58,749 nt of DNA from a virus. The stretch covers positions 1 to 58,749 of IMG/VR virus record IMGVR_UViG_3300030737_000018; one strand, 5' to 3'. Below are positions 8,693-16,581 of this stretch, piece after piece; position 1 is the first letter of the stretch; the number at the start of each line of letters is the position of its first letter. Position numbers and translations under genes: made by a program. The notes under the pieces are model-generated. The model made no database searches, was not told the DNA's origin, and saw nothing but the letters and a program-made list of their open reading frames with translations.

Positions 8693-8861
8693 GCATTTCT
8701 TCCTTCGGCGGCGTCCATCCTAGCGCGATGAGTGCTTCGCGCACCTGAGCATCTCGCGTGCGGATAACCTGCTCCATGATCGAGCCCATGATGTCGGTTG
8801 TCTGGACAATCCGCCCGTCTTTGAAAATATCAGTCTTGATGTCGATGCTGTTGCACTTCAC
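8679..8861 (-). CDS. Hypothetical small protein
   Basis: A 60-residue protein starting at GTG 8861. The codon overlaps the upstream stop (GTGA) and is preceded by a strong GGAGGT SD sequence, which decides the start. The middle reads as helix (IMGSIMEQVIRTRDAQVREA). No function is apparent. Confidence 0.6.
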   Translation of the reverse strand: MKCNSIDIKTDIFKDGRIVQTTDIMGSIMEQVIRTRDAQVREALIALGWTPPKEEMHESH

Positions 8862-9112
8862 TTCGTCACCTCCACCGCGTTCTTGATATCTCCCTTGAAC
8901 ACCTCGGTGAACACTGGCAGCCCCGACGGCTCGACGTTCTTCAGGAACACCGCATTCTCCATCAGATAGTTCTTGCCGTCCTTGCTCATCGACCACACGA
9001 AGCTCGTCGAGCCGTTGCCGTTCAAGCGCGTGCCGAACAGGTTGCCGGTGTAGCCTTCGGCTTGTAGCGCCGCGGTGCCGGCGGCTTGGATCTGGGCGAT
9101 AGTGACGGTCAT
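8858..9112 (-). CDS. Hypothetical protein
   Basis: An 84-residue protein. The N-terminal helix is alanine-rich (IAQIQAAGTAALQAEG), then a beta-type region includes STSFVWSMSKDGKNY. It is bounded by ATGA and GTGA overlaps in a tight operon between the RecB-like nuclease and the zinc-finger gene. I do not recognise a family. Confidence 0.6.
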   Translation of the reverse strand: MTVTIAQIQAAGTAALQAEGYTGNLFGTRLNGNGSTSFVWSMSKDGKNYLMENAVFLKNVEPSGLPVFTEVFKGDIKNAVEVTK

Positions 9113-9309
9113 GATATAGCCTCGGCTCTAGCAAATTTTATTTCGCGATACTCACCATCAACGAGGCAGTATAGCGGGCCAGCGGCAATAGCCTTGGCAA
9201 CACACGCATCATAGCCTGCGACAATGCACATGGCGCCGTACCGTTCAAAAGCCGTGGGGTCTGCCGTGATTAAACTGACTGCCGTAAGTAGCTCTTCGGG
9301 GCTCATCAT
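9109..9309 (-). CDS. Hypothetical small protein
   Basis: A 66-residue protein. The start at ATG 9309 overlaps the nuclease stop (ATGA) with GGGAAAC just upstream. It has one helical region (SPEELLTAVSLITADP) and a C-terminal beta-like segment (LYCLVDGEYREIKFAR). Its function is unknown. Confidence 0.6.
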   Translation of the reverse strand: MMSPEELLTAVSLITADPTAFERYGAMCIVAGYDACVAKAIAAGPLYCLVDGEYREIKFARAEAIS

Positions 9310-10049
9310 CGTTTCCCATTGTGTGCGCAACTGAGTACCGGGCACCATGCCTTGCATAGCCCCGAAGGTTTCGCCGGCCAGGTGTCGTGCTGCAGGCTCC
9401 ACTTCATCTGGTCGATCGTGTTGACGAAGGGTTCCCAGGCTTCTTCCATCGACAGGGTTGTCCCCCTTCCTTTGTCGTCTTGCGTCTCTATCGTGTCGCT
9501 GTCGACGCGGATGAAAAGTTGCTGCGTGATGCGTTTGCTGTGGTCGGGCTCGGGCAGCCAGAGGAAAGCCGTCTTCACCCGCTCCAGCGTTTGGTAGTTG
9601 TCGAAGCACATCAGTGTGGAGAGCATCAGCTGTTTGCTGTTGGGCTTCGTCTTGCCGGTCTTGTAGTCGGCGTTGACCGCGTAGGTCTTCGCTTTGTCGT
9701 GCACGAGCACATCGATCTTGCCGCGTACCCAGCAGGCAGCGCCCCAAAAGTCGGTGGGGGTGTGCCGCTCTGTAATACCCACGTCCAGCTCGGCGTTGAT
9801 TTTACGCCCGATCGCGAGACTTCGCATCAAGTCCAGCCCCCACTGCGCCGAGGCCATATTACTCGGGAGCGCCCGGCCATACTTCACCGCCTCCTCCAGC
9901 TTCTTGTGCACGAGGTTCCCCCACGCCATCTCCTTGCTCTCCTCCTGCTTCACATCCTTGGCGATGCGCAGGTGGTAGAACTGCTTGGGGCAGGTCTCGT
10001 AGGCGCTGATCGAGCTGTAGCTCGCGGGGATGACTTGTGGTGCCTTCAA
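9306..10049 (-). CDS. RecB/Cas4-like PD-(D/E)XK exonuclease with probable Fe-S cluster
   Basis: A 247-residue nuclease. Catalytic features of the RecB family are in order: SYSSISAYETCPKQFYH (10-26), GNLVHKKLE (44-52) with H48, GKID (110-113), and ADYKTGK (127-133) giving the D-x-K pair. The C-terminus has C232, C236 and C241. Together with C20 these four cysteines are placed as in Cas4/AddB-type nucleases that hold a 4Fe-4S cluster. It probably processes DNA ends or recombination intermediates during replication. There is no CRISPR context here. Confidence 0.85.
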   Translation of the reverse strand: MKAPQVIPASYSSISAYETCPKQFYHLRIAKDVKQEESKEMAWGNLVHKKLEEAVKYGRALPSNMASAQWGLDLMRSLAIGRKINAELDVGITERHTPTDFWGAACWVRGKIDVLVHDKAKTYAVNADYKTGKTKPNSKQLMLSTLMCFDNYQTLERVKTAFLWLPEPDHSKRITQQLFIRVDSDTIETQDDKGRGTTLSMEEAWEPFVNTIDQMKWSLQHDTWPAKPSGLCKAWCPVLSCAHNGKR

Positions 10050-10309
10050 CGTCGCTTACTCCCCAGTTGCTTGATGATCCCCTTCACGCTATCGACCACT
10101 TCCTGCGCATCCTCGCTGGTGAGGCTGTCGTAGAACGCCAGGCTGCGCAGGTCACTGCCTATGTACTGCCGTGGCTCGTTGGCCCACACTTCGATCTCCA
10201 CGAAAGGGATACGCCCGTAGGTCAGGCCGGACTTGAAACTGTAGGCTGGCGTGAACTTGGCGCCCAGCGCCGCGGCGATCTTTGCCGCTTTGTCGCTTGC
10301 GCTAGTCAT
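10046..10309 (-). CDS. Hypothetical protein upstream of the nuclease
   Basis: An 87-residue protein of unknown function with an N-terminal helix (SASDKAAKIAAALGAKF), a central beta region and a basic C-terminus (KQLGSKRR). It overlaps both neighbours by a few bases, so it belongs to the polymerase-nuclease operon. Confidence 0.6.
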   Translation of the reverse strand: MTSASDKAAKIAAALGAKFTPAYSFKSGLTYGRIPFVEIEVWANEPRQYIGSDLRSLAFYDSLTSEDAQEVVDSVKGIIKQLGSKRR

Positions 10310-10622
10310 TTCGATCTAGCCGGTTTCTTATGTGGTCTGCAAGAGTTTCAACACTATCGCGGATATTCTGCATCCCGTCCAAAAGAATAGAGAACGCCGC
10401 TGCTGCCTCTAACTCGTTCTGTGTTTCTGTCGCGTTGATCGAAAGACTGACAAAGGTCTCCAGCAAATTTGCATATTTTACGGTAGCCCACGACAGCCCC
10501 ATGATGTACGCATGCGCGGTGCTCTTGGTATCCGGGGTTTTAGACTTGTCTAGGTACTGCTGGAACGCCTGTGTGGCGCTGTCTGGTACCTTTCTAGCCG
10601 TAGGGTGTTGATGCACGCTCAT
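10302..10622 (-). CDS. Hypothetical helical protein after DNA polymerase
   Basis: A 106-residue protein, probably mostly helical (NELEAAAAFSILLDGMQNIR), of unknown function. It starts 17 bases after the polymerase stop and overlaps the next gene by eight bases. Confidence 0.6.
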   Translation of the reverse strand: MSVHQHPTARKVPDSATQAFQQYLDKSKTPDTKSTAHAYIMGLSWATVKYANLLETFVSLSINATETQNELEAAAAFSILLDGMQNIRDSVETLADHIRNRLDRND

Positions 10623-10639
10623 GATTTTCTCCGGTTAAA

Positions 10640-13549
10640 TTATTTGCACTCGCCGTACGTGTAGCCCTCTTTGGTTTCACATGCCACCGGCAGCTCCGGC
10701 ATCCACGTCGGTGATGTCTGCATCACGCGGTTGAACTCGCCGCGCGCCCATTCGAGCCACGCGGGATCGTCGATGATAAGTGCCACCAGCTCGTCGTGTA
10801 CCTGAAGCTCGATACCCATGCCAGGGTCTTCGGCGCGAAAGATCGCCTGCAGCTCTACCAGCATCTCGCGGCAGAGTTGGCCGGCTAACGCCTGAACAGC
10901 ATTTTCGAAGCTCTTCGGCGCATGCATGTACGTCTTGTTGCCCTTGTTCCAGTAGCTCCACTCGGTCTTGGTGCCCTTCGTCTCGCAGGTCAGCATCGGA
11001 TACTTGAGATACTGCCCATTGGGCATGCGCAGCGCGGGCTGCCCGAAGATCGGGTCGTTCTCCGGCGTCAGGATATTGAAGGCGTTGGCATCGTTCGCCG
11101 GGCCATTGGGGTCGACGCGGAAGCGGAACGCCGGGATCTTCAGCCCTTGCATCAGGTAGCTCAACTGCTGCAATGAGGACTTCCATGCCTTGACGATGTT
11201 GGGGAACGTCTTGCGATAGAGCCGCACGATCATCTTGGCAAACTCCATCGTGATGGTCAGCCCTTGCTCGCGGCATGTTTCGAAGAACCGCTTGTAGCCC
11301 ATGCCGAAGCACAGACCCAACACGGCCGTCTTGGACAACCGGCGCTCCATCACATCCGCTTTAGTGATCGTCCTGCCGTAGACCATGGTGCCAAACCAGC
11401 AGTAGATGTCCTCGTTGTTACGCAGCTTGTCCAACGCGTCCATCTCGGGGCAGCGCTCGGGATCGCTGATGCCGCGGTTCCACAGGTAATGGTAAGCCCC
11501 GAGCTGAAGGCTGATGCGCGCCTCGATCTGGCTCAAGTCCGACGCCATGATCTTGTACCCCTCCGGCGCGCAGATGGCGTCGCGCACGCGTGAGCCACGC
11601 CCCATGTTTTGGCAATTGAAGGTAACTGCTACTGATCCGTTGCTGCGAATGGGGAAGCCGCCGCGCCCAGTCCGCAAGCAGTAAACATCGCCAGCATAGG
11701 GGGTATGACTTAGCCACGGCCGTTTAGGTTCTAGTACAGCAAAGTCCCGCGGCTTGACATTGACCGTATACAACGTCAGCCCATTACCTTGCTTGTCTTC
11801 GTGGTTAGCTTTCATCTGCACATTGGCAGAGCGGCCCGTAAGATGCGCCGCCGTCTGGATCCACTCAGCATTACTTTTGTCGGCCGTAAAATACTGCCAC
11901 GATCCTCCTCGTTTGTGGGAATCCCAATACTGCGTTTCATCCACAAAAGCTTCCAGCGCATCGGCTGACAAATCCAATAACCACGGCCCGAGCTTTTTGT
12001 ACTTGGACCAGTTGCCGTTCTCTGCTAGAACGCGATGGCGTGGCAGACTACCATTACTTCCCACGCCGGTGCCGTATGTAAATCCGACCATGCGCAACAG
12101 CATTTCAAGGCGATCTTGCTTACGCTGTTTGTGGAACTGGAAACGACAACCGCCCTTCTCGTAGTGGCCGTCTGCCTGTGCGGCAGCAAGGTATCTAGCG
12201 AGCCATGGCGTTATTGGCGAAGTCCCACCCAGCCATGTGCCTGCGAGGGCTATCTTTGTTTGGCTGCTTTGCTTGAGTTCTCCCGCAAGACTATCGCGCC
12301 ATGCTCCTGACGTGTCATATGTTTGCGTAGGTACACGATGGTCTAGTGTGTAGTGACAGTTATGCGTTCCCGTTTTCGTCTCGACGTGCACGAGATCCCC
12401 GACATAATATCGCTTAACGATGTCTGCCATCTCCCAACCGATGCCACCAAGTTCTGAATCCCAAGTAGCTATGCTTTCGCCTTGAGTCAGCTGGTCGAAC
12501 CGTTTCCATCCTGTGGGTGTGAGTACCTCGCATGACGGCAACAGGCAGTTACCGCCACCATGCTTATCCCCCGAGAACCGCTGCGTGTTCATCGCCCCCG
12601 CGTACTTGATGGACACCGGCCATGCGCCGCCCAACTGCGCCGACTCGTAGTACGCCCCAGCCTTATTCTCTTCGTTGGTGGACTTGATCTCCAGTCGGGC
12701 AGCGACGAGCGCCTGCACCTCCGGTCGGGGATGGTCCAGCAGATCCTTCAGCGCCTGGTCGGTCTTGGCAAAGGCATAGCCGATCTTTGACTCTCCCGTT
12801 TTCTTGCTGGGCTTGCCCATCTTGGTCGGCGGGTCCACGCCAAAGGAGCGCAGCGCCTCGGCGAACATCTCCGCGCTGTTGAGTACAGCGCGGTCGGTCA
12901 TGCCCACGCTTGCCAAGGCTTCGGCCTTCTTGACGGCTAACTCCTCCAGATACTGCGCCAGCACTTCCTGATCCAGCATGAACTTCGGCGTGAGGTAGAC
13001 GCGGGTACACCAGTCGGCGGCCAGCAGCTCGGTCTTGGTCATGCCCTTCATCAAGAGTTTGAACAGCTGGTAGGTCTTCTCGCAATCGTCCTCGCAGTAT
13101 TTCCCTAACTGCGCCTCGATCTCTGGCGGCAGGTCAATGAGGTTATATGTCGCACTCAAGCCTTCGGGCTTGCCGGAGCCCAGCAGCAATTCGCCTAGTG
13201 CGTCCAGGCCATGCTTGATGGCGTTGGCACCGATCTGCGCGCGCGCGAGGGCGAGCGTGTCCACATACATCTTCGGGGTGATGCCGTAACGCCACGCAAG
13301 AATACTCGCGTCGAAGCCCAGGTTGTGGCCGATGAAGCACGCGTCGCTCCAGTCGATCTTGGCAAACACGGCTGGCAGATGCTTGCCCGGTATCCAGCGT
13401 GCCGGCGCGTCGCCGATCTTCAGCCCACAGCCATGGGCCTTGAAGCGCTCGTCCATGATGTACTTCTGGTGCGTCATGCCTTTATCGCGCAGGGAGTAGC
13501 CTGTGCCGAAGCGCGTTTCGAAGTCGCCTACTACCAGTTTCACTGACAC
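10640..13549 (-). CDS. polA: Family A DNA polymerase with 3'-5' exonuclease, interrupted by an intein
   Basis: The phage replicative polymerase. The precursor has 969 residues; after intein removal 658 remain. The exonuclease domain shows DFE (9-11), HNLGFD (75-80) and YCEDDCEKT (151-159). Polymerase motif A is ASDLSQIEAR (669-678), motif B RRLSKTAVLGLCFGMG (736-751), and motif C QVHDEL (916-921). The intein occupies residues 335-645, in the conserved segment just before motif A, between GGGN and CQNMGRGS. Splicing is therefore needed for activity. The start is GTG with ten bases of overlap with the upstream gene. The location of the insertion inside a highly conserved active-site region is typical of mobile inteins. 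Confidence 0.93.
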   Translation of the reverse strand: MSVKLVVGDFETRFGTGYSLRDKGMTHQKYIMDERFKAHGCGLKIGDAPARWIPGKHLPAVFAKIDWSDACFIGHNLGFDASILAWRYGITPKMYVDTLALARAQIGANAIKHGLDALGELLLGSGKPEGLSATYNLIDLPPEIEAQLGKYCEDDCEKTYQLFKLLMKGMTKTELLAADWCTRVYLTPKFMLDQEVLAQYLEELAVKKAEALASVGMTDRAVLNSAEMFAEALRSFGVDPPTKMGKPSKKTGESKIGYAFAKTDQALKDLLDHPRPEVQALVAARLEIKSTNEENKAGAYYESAQLGGAWPVSIKYAGAMNTQRFSGDKHGGGNCLLPSCEVLTPTGWKRFDQLTQGESIATWDSELGGIGWEMADIVKRYYVGDLVHVETKTGTHNCHYTLDHRVPTQTYDTSGAWRDSLAGELKQSSQTKIALAGTWLGGTSPITPWLARYLAAAQADGHYEKGGCRFQFHKQRKQDRLEMLLRMVGFTYGTGVGSNGSLPRHRVLAENGNWSKYKKLGPWLLDLSADALEAFVDETQYWDSHKRGGSWQYFTADKSNAEWIQTAAHLTGRSANVQMKANHEDKQGNGLTLYTVNVKPRDFAVLEPKRPWLSHTPYAGDVYCLRTGRGGFPIRSNGSVAVTFNCQNMGRGSRVRDAICAPEGYKIMASDLSQIEARISLQLGAYHYLWNRGISDPERCPEMDALDKLRNNEDIYCWFGTMVYGRTITKADVMERRLSKTAVLGLCFGMGYKRFFETCREQGLTITMEFAKMIVRLYRKTFPNIVKAWKSSLQQLSYLMQGLKIPAFRFRVDPNGPANDANAFNILTPENDPIFGQPALRMPNGQYLKYPMLTCETKGTKTEWSYWNKGNKTYMHAPKSFENAVQALAGQLCREMLVELQAIFRAEDPGMGIELQVHDELVALIIDDPAWLEWARGEFNRVMQTSPTWMPELPVACETKEGYTYGECK
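11615..12547 (-). mobile_element. Intein within the DNA polymerase gene
   Basis: This is a 311-residue in-frame insertion. It begins with C335 (CLLPSCEVLTPTGWKRFDQL, splicing block A). Block B is TLDH (401-404), the usual TxxH. Near the end is VYCLRTGRGGFPIRSNGS (block F) and the junction TFN/CQN, so the +1 extein residue is C646. The penultimate residue is Phe, where most inteins have His. The middle holds a degenerate LAGLIDADG-like segment (ARYLAAAQADGHY, 451-463) and a weaker second region near AFVDETQYWDSH (534-545). This suggests a homing endonuclease that is decayed or diverged. Confidence 0.88.
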
Positions 13550-13770
13550 TCCTCCGCCACTTTGTTCTCCACCGCCTGCCGCGCCTCAAGCTCAGAGCTG
13601 TATTGGCCTAGGTACGTGCGATGCGTGCTCGCTGAGTAACGTCCGACCTTCGGCATGAGGATCACGGTCCCTGTCGTACCACCGTCGAGCGCCATAAGCT
13701 GCCACACGAGCTTGCTGACGTGCTGCCACGAGAGTCGGCCATCCTTGGCCGGGCCGAGTAAGAGGCTCAC
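13540..13770 (-). CDS. Small protein with AP2-like segment
   Basis: A 76-residue protein starting with GTG that overlaps the upstream TGA (GTGA). The C-terminal half, TYLGQYSSELEARQAVENKV, is shaped like the last strand and helix of an AP2/integrase-type DNA-binding domain. The first half lacks the expected strands, so this is a weak resemblance. It directly precedes the polymerase gene and overlaps it by ten bases. Confidence 0.55.
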   Translation of the reverse strand: MSLLLGPAKDGRLSWQHVSKLVWQLMALDGGTTGTVILMPKVGRYSASTHRTYLGQYSSELEARQAVENKVAEECQ

Positions 13771-13985
13771 TTCGCCAGCTCCGCAAGCAACTCATCTGCG
13801 TAACCTACAGCATGAGATGGGGCACGCATATAAGTTTGCCCGCTAGCTAAAATGCCTTGCAGCGCCATACCTGCCGACCATTCCCGCTTGGTCAGCCCAC
13901 GGGACAACGCATTGTCTGCCCACACCGGCTTCGTCGGATCGTCAGGATAGGTTTGCGGGAACGCTGCCTCGCCTCCGGCTTTCAT
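13767..13985 (-). CDS. Conserved small phage protein
   Basis: A 72-residue protein with GGEAAFPQTYPDD at the N-terminus and LTKREWSAGMALQGILA in the middle. This matches a widespread small phage/prophage family with a GGPAFP start and a GMSLRDWFA-type core, of unknown function. The ATG overlaps the TGA of the upstream basic protein. Confidence 0.65.
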   Translation of the reverse strand: MKAGGEAAFPQTYPDDPTKPVWADNALSRGLTKREWSAGMALQGILASGQTYMRAPSHAVGYADELLAELAK

Positions 13986-14140
13986 CCCTTCACCTTCTTC
14001 AGTGCTGGGTTCTTGCGCTTGGCCGCTGGCGCCGCCTTGCGGGCCGACGAGGCCAAGATAGCTCCTGCGCTCTTCATGCCGACGCCTTCCTTCTTGCTGA
14101 TGCTTTTCTGTACCGCCTTAAACCCGCGTTTCTTTTCCAT
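13982..14140 (-). CDS. Small basic phage protein
   Basis: A 52-residue, very Lys/Arg-rich protein (MEKKRGFKAVQKSISKKEG at the start, KSAGAILASSARKA in the middle). It matches a recurrent small basic phage family in which a KSAGAIxAxxxRK segment is conserved. It may bind nucleic acid, but no role is known. It has an AAGGAG SD sequence seven bases before the ATG and overlaps both neighbours. Confidence 0.65.
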   Translation of the reverse strand: MEKKRGFKAVQKSISKKEGVGMKSAGAILASSARKAAPAAKRKNPALKKVKG

Positions 14141-14712
14141 CACACGTCTCCTTCAAGGATACCCTTCAGATCGTCGTACTGCCGCTGATACTCTTCTTTC
14201 CACGCCTCAGTCGATGGCACGGCATGGCCCTCCCGATACGTCGCTGCCAGCATGGCCTGCTCACTCACCCGCACAGCACGCACATTCAGCGCGGTGCGGT
14301 CGTCCAACGCCACATACACCATCAGGCTTACTGCGCGAATGAAGGGTGACCCCTGCTCACCCACGCTCAACCGGCGCAACTCTTCCCGCATCGGCACCAG
14401 GTTGATCGTCGCTCCGCGCAGCAGCGCATCCAGTTTCGCCAGCACATGTGGCGGGAGGAACATGTAACAGGTATACCGTTTAGCCGTCTGAAGGACGAAC
14501 CTCGACAGCGCATCTCGCGCTGCCGCTCCGCTGGACTTCTTGACGAAGCCTAGTCCCCACACGGAGCCGGCCACGCCGCCGAACAGCCCCTCAACCGCCG
14601 TAAGCCAGTCCGTCGCCTTCTTGCCCGTCTCGGCCATGTAGGCTTCGCAGTCCACGCGTCCCTGCTCGCAGATGTTGGCGTCGTAGAGATCCTGGATGCG
14701 CCAGTAGATCAT
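14140..14712 (-). CDS. Hypothetical protein, 190 residues
   Basis: A protein of unknown function, mainly helical, with a hydrophobic glycine-rich segment (VEGLFGGVAGSVWGLGFV) and later SLMVYVALDDRTALNVRAVR. There is no clear signal peptide or catalytic motif. It overlaps the upstream gene by four bases and shares one base with the start of the basic protein downstream (TGATG). Confidence 0.6.
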   Translation of the reverse strand: MIYWRIQDLYDANICEQGRVDCEAYMAETGKKATDWLTAVEGLFGGVAGSVWGLGFVKKSSGAAARDALSRFVLQTAKRYTCYMFLPPHVLAKLDALLRGATINLVPMREELRRLSVGEQGSPFIRAVSLMVYVALDDRTALNVRAVRVSEQAMLAATYREGHAVPSTEAWKEEYQRQYDDLKGILEGDV

Positions 14713-14921
14713 CGAAGCTCCACGGCGTTGAACCGCTCGCCTTTGGGCTTTCCGCCATTATCGAAGCGCGTATGCTCCTCATTGACCGGAAAGAGCTGGA
14801 TGCTAGAGACATAGGTCAAATGCCTGTAGTCTCCATAATCTGGCTCCATAACCATGACATCCATATCCCCCGCTGAGCGCTGAAGCAGCTGCAGATGTCC
14901 AACAAGCTCTGAGATCTTCAC
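14709..14921 (-). CDS. Hypothetical protein, small
   Basis: A 70-residue protein starting MKISELVGHLQLLQRSAGD and continuing with VMVMEPDYGDYRHL. This start, a helix followed by GDxxVxV, is common in small phage proteins of unknown function. It is flanked by four-base overlaps on both sides. Confidence 0.6.
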   Translation of the reverse strand: MKISELVGHLQLLQRSAGDMDVMVMEPDYGDYRHLTYVSSIQLFPVNEEHTRFDNGGKPKGERFNAVELR

Positions 14922-15139
14922 TGCTTCACCCGATTGGTCTTGGCCTTCACCACCCGCAGGTTGCTGTCGGCATTGTTGAGCCCGGCCTTGGTGCGCGCCG
15001 AGGATTTGTGGTCGACGTGCATACCGTCCCCCTTCTTGGCTTTCCCTGCCTTGACCATCTTCGCCCGCGCGGCGTTACGCTGGGCGCGTTCCTTTTTCAT
15101 CTTGGGGGATGAGTGGTACTTCGCATACTGGTCGTTCAT
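14918..15139 (-). CDS. HNH-like small basic protein
   Basis: A 73-residue protein with a Lys/Arg-rich first half and the segment DGMHVDHKSS (38-47), then NNADSNLRVVKAKTNR (55-70). The VDHK...N..SNLRV pattern is that of a compact HNH nuclease-like family found in many podoviruses. The usual zinc-binding cysteines are absent. Whether it cuts DNA is unproven. It lies among unknown early genes and overlaps both neighbours by four bases. Confidence 0.6.
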   Translation of the reverse strand: MNDQYAKYHSSPKMKKERAQRNAARAKMVKAGKAKKGDGMHVDHKSSARTKAGLNNADSNLRVVKAKTNRVKQ

Positions 15140-15351
15140 TCGCTCAACTCCGGCAGCAGCCCCATCGAATACAGGGCCTGGTAAAGCTTCATTGCCTCGT
15201 GCTGCGCATCACGAAGCCGGCTTTCTCTTAAGCACTCCGATATGCGACCTAACATCTGCTGCAACTTTCGCTTGGTGGGCGGCCCATCAGTCCAGATAAA
15301 CTCCCCGGCGGGGCCGCGTGTCATGACACGGTTGCTTCGTGGTCTAGCCAT
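15136..15351 (-). CDS. Hypothetical small protein, basic
   Basis: A 71-residue protein with a basic start (ARPRSNRVMTRG) and one long predicted helix (TKRKLQQMLGRISECLRESR). No function is recognised. Its ATG overlaps the end of the upstream gene by eight bases. Confidence 0.55.
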   Translation of the reverse strand: MARPRSNRVMTRGPAGEFIWTDGPPTKRKLQQMLGRISECLRESRLRDAQHEAMKLYQALYSMGLLPELSE

Positions 15352-15682
15352 CGTCGTTCAACTCCTGCACCAGCCTAAGATTACCCACCCGCGGCCACCA
15401 GCGTTTACCTTGGGCATCCTCCACCACGTAGCTCTCGTGCTCCCGGTAGTACGCCGCTCGATTCAACTCTGGCCAGTCGATATCTTCCTTGCGCATCTTG
15501 CGGGTTTTAAGGATCTCCCGCTCGCGCCGGCTGATGGTCGGATAGAGGTTGAACTTCACCACTTCGACGATCTCTCCTCGATGCGGGCGAAGATGTTTAG
15601 CCGCACGCCACTCCACGATGTCATGGAGCTTAAACCGCCCGACGCCCCGCGTCTCGACCTTGCGCACCCAGCGGTTGTTCAC
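15344..15682 (-). CDS. Hypothetical protein, 112 residues
   Basis: The start is taken at GTG 15682, which overlaps the upstream TGA (GTGA) and has GGAG further upstream. The protein is basic and mostly beta/helix mixed (RRVR-like charged patches, KRWWPRVGNLRLVQEL near the end). Function unknown. It could be a small DNA-associated protein, but only the charge suggests that. Confidence 0.55.
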   Translation of the reverse strand: MNNRWVRKVETRGVGRFKLHDIVEWRAAKHLRPHRGEIVEVVKFNLYPTISRREREILKTRKMRKEDIDWPELNRAAYYREHESYVVEDAQGKRWWPRVGNLRLVQELNDDG

Positions 15683-15978
15683 GGCTTCTGATTCTCCGGA
15701 AGCGCGGCGGTGAGCTTGTAAGTTAAACGGTCCCACCAATCTGCACGTTCGTGTTTATTTTGTCCGCGCTCGAAGGCTGAATTGGATTTAAAGTTTGCAA
15801 TCGCCTCGCGCACGGCATCCCAGTCCCCGGCGTTGGCGCGGGTGTTCCAACCAAGTTCGGATCCACTCCACACATCCTCGACCTCGTCGTCCTTATAACG
15901 ATTGCCTTCGCGAGATAGATTAACGAAATTATCTCGGCCCCACTTTTCAAACTCCGCCCTGCACAGTTCCTCACTCAT
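15679..15978 (-). CDS. Hypothetical phage protein, acidic start
   Basis: A 99-residue protein beginning MSEELCRAEFEKWGRDNF. The EFEKW start is seen in many small phage early proteins of unknown function. It has several tryptophans (DVWSGSELGW, ADWWDRLTYK) and is neutral overall. Four-base overlaps join it to both neighbours. Confidence 0.6.
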   Translation of the reverse strand: MSEELCRAEFEKWGRDNFVNLSREGNRYKDDEVEDVWSGSELGWNTRANAGDWDAVREAIANFKSNSAFERGQNKHERADWWDRLTYKLTAALPENQKP

Positions 15979-16237
15979 CGCCCTTCCCCTCAGCCCGCTC
16001 GCGCCGGAGTTCGTCGGCTCGCTTGCTGCAACCCAGATCGCGCAAGTCGCTCACACCTTCTCGTTCCATCAGCGCCTGCTCCAGCGCCCTGAGCCGCTTT
16101 GCAGCCTCGGCGTTCTGCGCTATCTCGGCGTGGTGGGTTATAAGGAAATGCCTTGCCTCCTGCGCATCAACAGAAATAGTTCCGTAGAAGTTTCCTACAG
16201 ACACCACCTCTGCCAGTTCCTTGAGCATGTCGGTCAT
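15971..16237 (-). CDS. Hypothetical helical protein, 88 residues
   Basis: Mostly helical: LKELAEVV, then a short beta segment, then QNAEAAKRLRALEQALMERE, which could form a coiled coil. No function is assigned. Its ATG overlaps the TGA of the small gene upstream (ATGA). Confidence 0.55.
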   Translation of the reverse strand: MTDMLKELAEVVSVGNFYGTISVDAQEARHFLITHHAEIAQNAEAAKRLRALEQALMEREGVSDLRDLGCSKRADELRRERAEGKGDE

Positions 16238-16407
16238 GACTGCGTGTCCTTCATGATGGCGAACGAAACGCTGCTAAATGAATTTTCAGACACCCGTATG
16301 TACTCGGCCATTTCAACCGGCATATCAAATGCTTTGACAGTGCGCTCAACATCGAGTCCAGCATTAACCAAGCCGGTCGCATCTGTGATAATTACTGCGA
16401 TCTTCAT
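16234..16407 (-). CDS. Hypothetical 57-residue protein
   Basis: This small ORF has a strong AAGGAGG SD sequence before ATG 16407 and ends in an ATGA overlap. The sequence begins MKIAVIITDATGLVNAGLDV and contains VKAFDMPVEMAEYIRV, so it looks like a compact alpha/beta protein. No family is recognised. The SD sequence and overlaps support it as a real gene. Confidence 0.6.
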   Translation of the reverse strand: MKIAVIITDATGLVNAGLDVERTVKAFDMPVEMAEYIRVSENSFSSVSFAIMKDTQS

Positions 16408-16580
16408 TTCGCCTCCTTCGGCTGTGGGGCGGCTAAATTCTGTGCAAATTGCATGGCTTCATTTAGGCGTGCATGGAAGCGGTTAGCTGCTTCTTGCGAC
16501 TCGAAAACAATGCTTACAGCATGCCCTTCTGGCGATATCGACTTTCGCAGAACATCTACAGCACCCTCAGGCACTCCCAC
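16404..16580 (-). CDS. Hypothetical 58-residue protein
   Basis: A small open frame that ends with TGA overlapping the next ATG (ATGA). The likely start is GTG 16580, one base beyond the upstream stop, with a second GTG two codons later as an alternative. The C-terminal half is helical (SQEAANRFHARLNEAMQF). The start is uncertain because neither GTG has a well-spaced SD sequence. Confidence 0.5.
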   Translation of the reverse strand: MGVPEGAVDVLRKSISPEGHAVSIVFESQEAANRFHARLNEAMQFAQNLAAPQPKEAK

Positions 16581-16581
16581 C

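Noticed and set aside
9306-10049. CRISPR-associated Cas4 in an immunity role
   Set aside because: No CRISPR array or other cas gene is present; the setting is phage replication.
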